This document shows positions 57,604 through 64,000 of a DNA stretch of 64,000 nt, piece after piece. Source of the DNA: Monoplex corrugatus (lineage: Eukaryota > Mollusca > Gastropoda > Littorinimorpha > Ranellidae); assembly GCA_030674185.1 (NCBI GenBank), contig JAPXFY010000026.1:52201246-52265245 (forward strand), given 5' to 3'. The notes under the pieces are model-generated. The model saw only the letters and a list, made by a program, of their open reading frames with translations. It was not told the origin of the DNA and did no database searches. The stretch's first letter is position 1. Each line of letters opens with the position of its first letter. The position numbers and the translations under genes are program-made.

Positions 57604-58075
57604 GCTTAGATAAAACAGAGCGGGAAAACGTGGACAACTTCAAGTACTTGGGCTCTGTCAAAACCAACACAGGATCTTGCAGCAAGGACATCAGTTCAAG
57701 AATACACATGGCTGAGCAAAAACTGGTCCAGTTGAACAACATATGGAAAGACAGAGGCATACCAACGAAACTGAACATAAGAATTTTATGCTGCTTGATT
57801 TGGCCTGTTGTCATGTTCGGATGTGAAGCCTGGACTTCGAAAAAAAGATGACAAAAATCTAAAAAACGCAGCAGAAGTGTGTCTACAGGCATCTTCTCAG
57901 AGTAAAATGGACAGACAAAAGAACAAATGAAAGCGTGCTAAAGGAATTAGCTGTCCAACGTAAAATGCTCCCAGAGATCAACAGAAGAAAATTGAAGTAT
58001 ATCGGGCACATGAAAAGAAACAAGAACCGACCTGTCGGCTGGGTTTTAAACAAAAACAACAAAAAATAGTGCAAC
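57604..58075 (+). mobile_element. LINE reverse transcriptase fragment, right of the Tc1
   Basis: It continues the fragment at 55758-55978: ENVDNFKYLGSVKTNTGSC, then LNIRILCCLIWPVVMFGCEA and KLKYIGHMKRNKN. It is frameshifted near 57850. It ends TGTCGGCTGGGTTTTAAAC, the same ending as the R1 repeats. Confidence 0.8.
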
Positions 58076-58822
58076 AGAGTTAGCTGCCAGTCTCTGTATC
58101 TTCTTTGTGATCAGTTTTATGTAGGCAGTTCCCTCAACTCTCCCTTATACCACGGCCACAAATTGGATCAGGTATCCATTTATAGCTGGGCTAACTTGTT
58201 GTTATTAACTTCTGCTTGTTTTTACATAGCATGGTGGGACTATTTATCAGTTATTTGACATAGACAGTTGGGTGATCTCCCAAGTTTCTGTTTAACTGAC
58301 AAGCGTGGTCTGTATAGGACAACTTCGATCAAAGGTAATTTTGGACTATTAGTTGCATATGACGATGTGCGTGCATGCACAAACACACATGCACACACAT
58401 AAGCACATACAGACACATCGACACTCACCAACACTCACTCCCTCAAACATGCACACCCATTAGCACAAGTGTATGGAATGGAATAAAATAAACAATGATT
58501 TACAGTCTCTCAAATACATTTGTGAGTTTTCATGATGTTTTAATGTTTTTTTTCTCTTAAATTTTCTTTAAAAAAAAAGTTTTCCATTCTTGGACCCATG
58601 ATTGTGTAAAAAAGTTTCCCGTTCTCTTTTTTTTTAAAAAGATTTCATTTAATAACCTCCATTTTCTCCAAGCATATTTTCACTGAAACGATGCCTAGCA
58701 CAAGTGTTGGGCGGTCACTACGAAACGTCGTTTGATTGGTTTATAATCACCACACGAGTTCAGCAGATACTTCCTGAGTGCCCCCTCATTGGTAAATAAT
58801 GGCTGTTACGTTGTAAAACGGA
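58076..58822. other. Between LINE fragment and candidate last exon: nothing recognised
   Basis: It holds only a short degenerate CA tract (58375-58450) and A/T-rich sequence. Confidence 0.5.
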
Positions 58823-58916
58823 TCACCTTGTGGTGCCAGAGACAGTCGGCTCACAGTCATACGCAGGTTCTTCAGAACCTTGTGGGCTTGATCCTACTCC
58901 AGCCTTAGAGCCCATT
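58823..58916 (-). CDS. Candidate last exon of the beta-microseminoprotein-like gene
   Basis: A minus-strand segment after acceptor GTGTTTCAG has the right phase (one base, then ATG GGC...) to continue from the Cys-rich exon. The join reads SCCG-MGSKAGVGSSPQGS, with one more Cys and a TGA at 58823-58825. Members of the family often have CCG-x-G-x-x-AG after the double Cys, which fits. Total Cys would be eight rather than the usual ten. A different last exon is possible, because the family normally continues further. Confidence 0.42.
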
Positions 58917-59070
58917 CTGAAACACGGCAAAATTAGAATCATGATAATCTTAAAAGTCGTGTTGGTTATTTCTGTTTCTGTGTCCATTCTTTGAGACACC
59001 ACAAAATTGGAGTTGTTCTGATCTTTCAAAACTGGATCTGGAACATGGTAAAATTAGAATGATTCTGATC

Positions 59071-59262
59071 TTAACCCTTTGCCTCCCACACCCTATCCAC
59101 AAACTGCAAAAACTTAAGCCTTTGACTTCCTCACCTTAACCACCAGTTCCTGCAGGAAGCTGGTGGTTAGGGTGAGAGAATCAAAGGGTTAAGTTTTTGC
59201 TTTGATAGCATGGTTGACAATGGAGGATGCTGGTGGACAGGGTGCAGAAGTCGAAGAGTTAA
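59071..59262. mobile_element. Palindromic TTAA element (copy 7)
   Basis: It runs from TTAACCCTTTGCCTCCCAC to GAAGTCGAAGAGTTAA, with internal TTAAG joints and the CCTGCAGGAAGCTGGTGG hairpin. Confidence 0.72.
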
Positions 59263-59559
59263 AGATGGAGTCATGTTGTTCGCTGGAACATGGCAAAATT
59301 AGAATCATGATGATCTTAAAGATGGAGTCATGTTGTTTATTTCTATTCCTGTGTCCGTTTCTTGAGACACAGCACAGTTGGAGTTATCATAATTTGCCAA
59401 AAATGGATTGTACTATAAATTGTAGCTTTTTGTGGCTTGGACATTAGAATGGACTGGATTATATTTTTTCTCTTTTTTTTTTCTCAACAGAATTTGTGGC
59501 TAGGATATTAAATTTAGATTGGGCTGGATTAGATTTCTTTTCCTTTAAAAAAGAAAATG

Positions 59560-59660
59560 GTGACAGCAGATGGGCATCCAGGTGTCATGACCTGGATGCG
59601 GCCCGGCCCCCTTAGAGTGTCAGGAGTTAAGGGCCGAAACACTTGCTTGTCAGGGGTTTC
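59560..59660 (-). repeat. Dispersed repeat, single copy of the 26.3-kb and 0.8-kb motif
   Basis: On the minus strand: GGGCCGCATCCAGGTCATGA, GACACTCTAAGGGGG and CTGACAAGCAAGTGTTTCGG. It matches the repeat at 26316-26420 and the 48-bp unit at 781-969. Confidence 0.7.
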
Positions 59661-60670
59661 TCCTCGTATATGCACGACAAAGACCAAAGCTTCTATTGAT
59701 GTTCGAAGAAGGTGTTCGTGATTGCGAGATTGTTGCTTGACAGAAAGTTGTTAGCATACTGCCCCGTTCGTTTTTATTTCCCAGTTCGTGAGGTCCTGTA
59801 CCACGTTCCCTGTCTTCATTTTCACCTGTTTTAGCATTTAGATCCCCTATTATTATGCAGATTTCCCTGCTGGGTATCTTGTGTTTTGTTGTTTGCAGGT
59901 CATTGTAGAACTTTACAATTTCTTCTTCTGTACTTTTGGATGTGGGGGCATAGACTTGGATGATATTTGGAGCTGGCTTGGCATTTAGCTTTGCCATGAT
60001 TGTTCAGTCACCGATGGCGTTGTGGCTTTTTAAGCATGCTGTGTGATGTTTGTCTAAAATGATAGCTATTCCATTTGAGCCCCCTTTTTCATTTCCACTG
60101 AAAACTATTGTATGATTTCCTTTGTCGAAGATGCCTTCATTGTTCCATCTGGTCTCACTCAAGCCTCTTATGTTGATCTTATGTTCATCTAGTTCCTTCA
60201 GCAGTTACCTAACTTGCCTAATTCTCCCATTGTTCTGATGTTCCATGTTTCAACGGTGATGTCTTTTCTTCTTGCTTTCGCTTTTTGCCCGATTTTGGAT
60301 GTTTCTGCTTTAAAGGTGTGTCGACGAGAATGCTGCCCACAGCTTCAATCAGGTACACATGCACCGTCATCATAGCAATGTTTCATGGTCGCGGACACTC
60401 CATCCCTAGTAGCTTTTGAGGCCTGTCCATCCCTGGGGGTCTCACAAGGTCCAGTCCTATAGCCTTTTTGTTTCTTTTGTGACATCTCATGTAGTTTTTG
60501 ACAGGAATATAACCAGTGGTTTGTAATTGCCTTCTGGAGTGGCAGTTCACATACTGTGTGGAGGGTCTGGCCATCCTTCCTTTTGGAATCATCTGTCCAC
60601 AGCTGTGATACAGAAGCCGTTGCCGTTGTATATCTGTGTTGGTCTCTTCTGACTTCATCCTCCCCTGCTT
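59640..60670 (-). mobile_element. LINE 5' part with endonuclease, broken
   Basis: The minus strand has IRGLSETRWNNEGIFDKG (stops in between), IIQVYAPTSKSTEEEIV and IIIGDLNAKTGENED. GDLNA is intact. The left part merges into a repeat shared with 26.3 kb (see 59560-59660). Confidence 0.75.
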
Positions 60671-60734
60671 ACCAGGATTTTGGTGTGATGGTAGGAGTTA
60701 ATTGTACGCGCTCCTGTCTGGCCTAGACAGACCT

Positions 60735-60940
60735 GTCATTGGGTTATGAGACCTTTTGACCTGTTGGTGTGGGGCGACCGTCCCTGACTCAATGCGTCCA
60801 AGTGGCGGATAGGGGAATGACCCTCAGATATGGGGGTTAGGGTGTGAATAACCAGTAAGCAGTGGCAGACCAAACGGCGATGAACCCAGAGGGGAGGCTG
60901 GGTTATGGGTTGGTGCCTATACTCTGTTCTCAGGGCAAAG
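60735..60940 (-). repeat. Dispersed repeat shared with 40945-41150
   Basis: The complement has AGAGTATAGGCACCAACCC, GGGTTCATCGCCGTTTGGTC and GGTCATTCCCCTATCCGCCA, matching the plus-strand copy at 41 kb. It lies next to the LINE endonuclease and may be that LINE's 5' untranslated region. Confidence 0.6.
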
Positions 60941-61084
60941 ACTATGATATCAGTACTCGTCTCCTCTCTGTTACTGTTTTACCTTCACAAACCCTGAACA
61001 GCAGTGGTGGCTGCCCATTCATAGCTTGTTAGACTGGACCACGGTTTTTTGTCGTGCCAGTATCAAATCTGTGCAGGCCAGTAC

Positions 61085-61400
61085 AGTCAGATGAATTTGT
61101 GTTCATTTTTTTGATTGGGCGAAATGGCTGATGCCAGGGGCATTTCCAAAGATTATTTGCAAGATTGCAGTGATATATGTACAGAAGTTTATTTTGGTTC
61201 AGGATTTCTTTTTTGTTTTGTTGCGGTCATCGATGTGTGTGTGTGTTCGTTCGTTCGTTCGTTCTTTGATTTAACATCTTTTCGTGTTCGTTTGTTCTCT
61301 CTCTTCTCTTTTCTTCTCTCTCTCTCTCTCTGTGATTTCAAATGGTTATAACCTTGATAAGGCTATGAGCAGCAGGCTGGGCTTTAAACAACAACAATGA
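61085..61400 (+). repeat. R1 repeat, copy 10 (3' half)
   Basis: It contains ATGGCTGATGCCAGGGGCAT and GGCTATGAGCAGCAGGCTGG, then GCTTTAAACAACAACAATG. The 5' half is absent. Confidence 0.65.
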
Positions 61401-61612
61401 TAATAGTAACGTTAATAATACTGATAATAATTATGATGATAATGATGATGATGAAACTACTACTGCTACTACTACTGATGGTAATTATAAGAATAATGAT
61501 AATAATAATAAGACTGAAAGGTGGGGTGGAACTGTAGCCTACTGGACAACACCAGTCAGACCTCCAGACACAGAAGGTGAAGACAGCAGAGAAAAAAACA
61601 CCCTCTTCTCAC

Positions 61613-61727
61613 CCGCAGCAGGATAAATGGGTTTTGTAGCAAGTGCAGTTGACACAGGTGGGCAACATGACCCACTCCCCCACGTTTAAGGTGAGCGTTG
61701 TGTCCACCTCACATACTGTGGTATCCC
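61613..61727 (-). CDS. Beta-microseminoprotein-like gene: Cys-rich exon
   Basis: The minus-strand exon lies between GTGTTTCAG and GTGAGA, 115 bp, phase 1 in and phase 2 out, matching the exon at 63518-63624. It reads GDTTVCEVDTTLTLNVGEWV, then MLPTCVNCTCYKTHLSCC. The pattern GE-W-x(n)-C-x-x-C-x-C-Y-x(n)-S-CC is the core signature of the beta-microseminoprotein (PSP94) family of small secreted disulfide-rich proteins. The role in invertebrates is not known. The gene is convergent with the C3-like gene. Confidence 0.75.
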
Positions 61728-61769
61728 CTGAAACACCCAACATGACAGATGAGAACAGTGATAATGGTG

Positions 61770-61906
61770 ATACACACATACACACACACACATACACTTA
61801 CACACACACAACACACACACACACACACACATACACACGTACACATACACATACACACACATAACACACATACACACACATATACACATACACACACACA
61901 TACACA

Positions 61907-61947
<41 letters not shown>
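61770..61947. repeat. (CA)n/(CATA)n array
   Basis: Lies 40 bp upstream (minus-strand sense) of the Cys-rich exon. Confidence 0.95.
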
Positions 61948-61948
<1 letters not shown>

Positions 61949-62054
61949 AACAATAGTATTAGTAGTAAGTATAGTGATACTGGTAGTAATCATTGGCGAT
62001 GACGATTATGAGGACGATAATGATGTGGACCTAATAATAACAGTGGTGGGAATA

Positions 62055-62185
62055 ACCCTTTGCCTCTCGCACTGTCCACCAGCATCCTGCATTGCCAACC
62101 ATGTTAGCAAAGCAAAATCTTAACCTTTAGGCGTCAGTGTTAAATGTTTGCTGATGGTTGAGAGTGCGGGAGTCAAAGGATTGAT
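62055..62185. mobile_element. Palindromic TTAA element, decayed (copy 8)
   Basis: It begins AATAACCCTTTGCCTCTCGC and ends GCGGGAGTCAAAGGATTGA. The terminal TTAAs have mutated, but the internal CATTGCCAACCATGTTAGCAAAGC unit is typical. Confidence 0.6.
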
Positions 62186-62849
62186 AATGATGTTGATAAG
62201 AGTAGTAGCGGTAGTGACCTCGAGAAGGGCAAAATGTGTATTTTCTGTAATGATTTTTGTGTATAGAAATGGTATTGTTAGAAAGGTTTGAAGAAAAGGG
62301 CGGGCGTAAGCCAGCAGAGTTCCCCAGTGGATTGAGAGGGTGTCCACTGGCCGTGCTTTTGGTCCGGAGATTCCCCACTCCCCATTCCCATTTTTTGTTT
62401 TGAGGGAAAAAAGAAAGGAAAAGATGTGGAAAAAGAAAAACAACAAGAAGAAAACAACAACAAAACAAAAACAAAATAAAAACAAACAAAAAACAAGGAA
62501 TAAACAAATGCCGGAAAAAAACCGCAAAAACTTTAAACAAAAACCGAAACTTATAAAACAAAAGTCTACTCTGGTTTTCTCCAGAAAGGGGATTGTTTAC
62601 TACCACCAGAGGAGTGTGTGTGTGTGTTTTGGTGTGTGTGTGTGTGTGCACGCGCGCGCGAGCGTGTTTTGTGTGTGTGTGGTGTGTGATAGATTTTTTG
62701 AGTAAATATCTACAGGTCGATCGTCACTGGGTCTTTGAAAAATTAGTTGCAAAGATGTTGATCCAGTCGCTCCCTCACCTGGTCCACCAGCTTCCTTTAC
62801 CTTTCACTTCCTAAACCTATTCATCAGCTTCTTTAACCCTTTCACTTTC
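62186..62849. other. Intron of the microseminoprotein-like gene: low-complexity DNA
   Basis: An A-rich tract (62400-62560), a TG tract (62620-62690), and a weak partial palindromic TTAA element at 62760-62845. Confidence 0.55.
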
Positions 62850-63508
62850 CGCCATGGGGATGCCGGGGGCTCTTTCAGTATAAATAGTATCCCTACCTTC
62901 TGGAAATTCTGTGCTAGAAATTTCCTTTTCTGTCACTCTCTTTGTTTGTGCCTTGTTCCTTTGTTCTCTGTCATTTTTTCCTATCATTTTCTGCCTTGCT
63001 GGTCCATTCACCTGTATGTATTCGATAAAGTCTTAGGTACTTTCTTTTAGGATTGATCATTGGGTACAAGTGTTAAGTGCATTTTTGGTTCTAGGGAAAT
63101 GAGATATGCGGAAGCAATTTAAGTTAATTTATGCCCGTTTTTATGTATGCTTTGGTTTTCTTAGTTATGTTCAAATATACAATCAGATATGTTTTGTAAA
63201 TCTCCAGTGTGATAAATTGGATGGAGTGGTCAAGGCCAGGGGCATTCCTTAGATTATGTGCGTGAATACACTGATACGTGTACTTACGGGTTGTCTTTGT
63301 TGACGTGGTGTTAGCCCTGTTATGGCTGTAGTAGTCGGCTGGGCCATAAGCACTATGAACCAATGTGTACTTAATTTCCTTATTTTTTCAAGTTGAAGTA
63401 TCCTGTTGAAGTACGGCGTGTGCTTTGAACTGGTTTTAGCCCTGATATGGCTCTGCGCAGTCGGCTGGGCTTTAAACAACAACAACAAAATAATGATAAC
63501 AATAACAG
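62850..63508 (+). repeat. R1 repeat, copy 11
   Basis: Full length. It ends about 10 bp from the donor of the signal-peptide exon on the minus strand (63517), inside that gene's intron. Confidence 0.8.
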
Positions 63509-63517
63509 ATCACTTAC

Positions 63518-63624
63518 CCACTTGAGTCACTTTATCGGCTTCACAACTGGCAGACACACTGATCACCACCATCCCCATCATCACCGCGGCCAGCACCACC
63601 ACCCGTGAGCTCAGCGCTATGCTT
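63518..63624 (-). CDS. Beta-microseminoprotein-like gene: signal-peptide exon
   Basis: The minus-strand exon lies between acceptor TTTTGTCAG and donor GTAAGTG. It reads SIALSSRVVVLAAVMMGMVV, then ISVSASCEADKVTQV. The hydrophobic core followed by SASC looks like a signal peptide cleaved just before the first Cys. In the family the mature protein also starts next to a Cys. No good ATG precedes the hydrophobic core in this exon, so the start codon is probably in an exon upstream (above 63660, in or beyond the CA array). Confidence 0.68.
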
Positions 63625-63657
63625 CTGACAAAACAATGAACGATATTACTGTTGCTA

Positions 63658-63800
63658 ACACGCACACACACGTGCGTGCACATACATATATTCACACGCA
63701 TATATACACACACACATATATACACACACACATATACACATACACGCGCGCGCGTGCGCCCACTCATACACATACTCACACTCACGCACACACACCACAC

Positions 63801-63856
<56 letters not shown>

Positions 63857-64000
63857 ACGCACGCACACACTCGCACATGCACTCACACACACACACCACA
63901 CACGCACACACACACACAATACGCACGCACACACACGCACACACACACAACACAATACACACGCACACACAGACGGACAACACACACAACACTCTCACAC
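63658..64000. repeat. (CA)n array to the end of the window
   Basis: CA with CGCACGCA blocks; it may continue beyond the window. Confidence 0.95.

Overview
The window is invertebrate nuclear DNA, most likely from a mollusc or another lophotrochozoan. It has small exons in long introns, many nested transposons and very many (CA)n/(TG)n arrays. The lophotrochozoan placement is inferred from the overall character and the gene types; no rRNA or mitochondrial marker is present to prove it.

The main content is the 3' half of one plus-strand gene, a complement C3-like thioester protein. Seventeen coding exons lie between 1237 and 46343. Splice phases match at every junction, giving 783 codons plus a stop. 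Exon 1 carries the thioester GCGEQN, exon 3 the catalytic His, exons 1-7 the thioester domain, exons 7-8 the CUB part, exon 9 a linker of about 90 residues, exons 10-12 the MG8 (receptor-binding) domain and exons 13-17 the C345C/NTR domain. Two parts are unusual. Exon 9 has an acidic run followed by a furin-like RPRR site, placed where C4 is cut between its alpha and gamma chains. Exon 17 ends in a strongly cationic tail. The gene's 5' half lies upstream of the window.

The introns hold several kinds of insert. There are about eleven copies of one interspersed repeat (called R1 here), all in sense orientation. There are non-LTR (LINE) copies and fragments at 9.4-13.0, 20.7, 31.2, 35.4-36.4 and 41 kb. 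A nearly complete piggyBac element (21251-24682) sits inside a LINE. A 769-bp MITE and a family of short TTAA-flanked palindromic elements are also present, along with a second piggyBac remnant at 45.2 kb. Long minisatellites occupy 1.7-3.8, 25.6-26.8, 37.0-40.9 and 42.3-43.3 kb.

Downstream of the C3-like gene are a 54-bp minisatellite (53.3-54.6 kb), a complete Tc1 transposon with an intact transposase inserted in a LINE reverse transcriptase (56-57.6 kb), and a minus-strand LINE endonuclease fragment (59.6-60.7 kb). A small Cys-rich secreted protein gene of beta-microseminoprotein type lies on the minus strand (exons at 63518-63624, 61613-61727 and probably 58823-58916). It points tail-to-tail at the C3-like gene.

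The host genes appear to serve extracellular functions: complement-type opsonisation for the first, an unknown secreted role for the second. Everything else is mobile or tandem-repeat DNA. All calls were made by eye from the sequence, with no database search.
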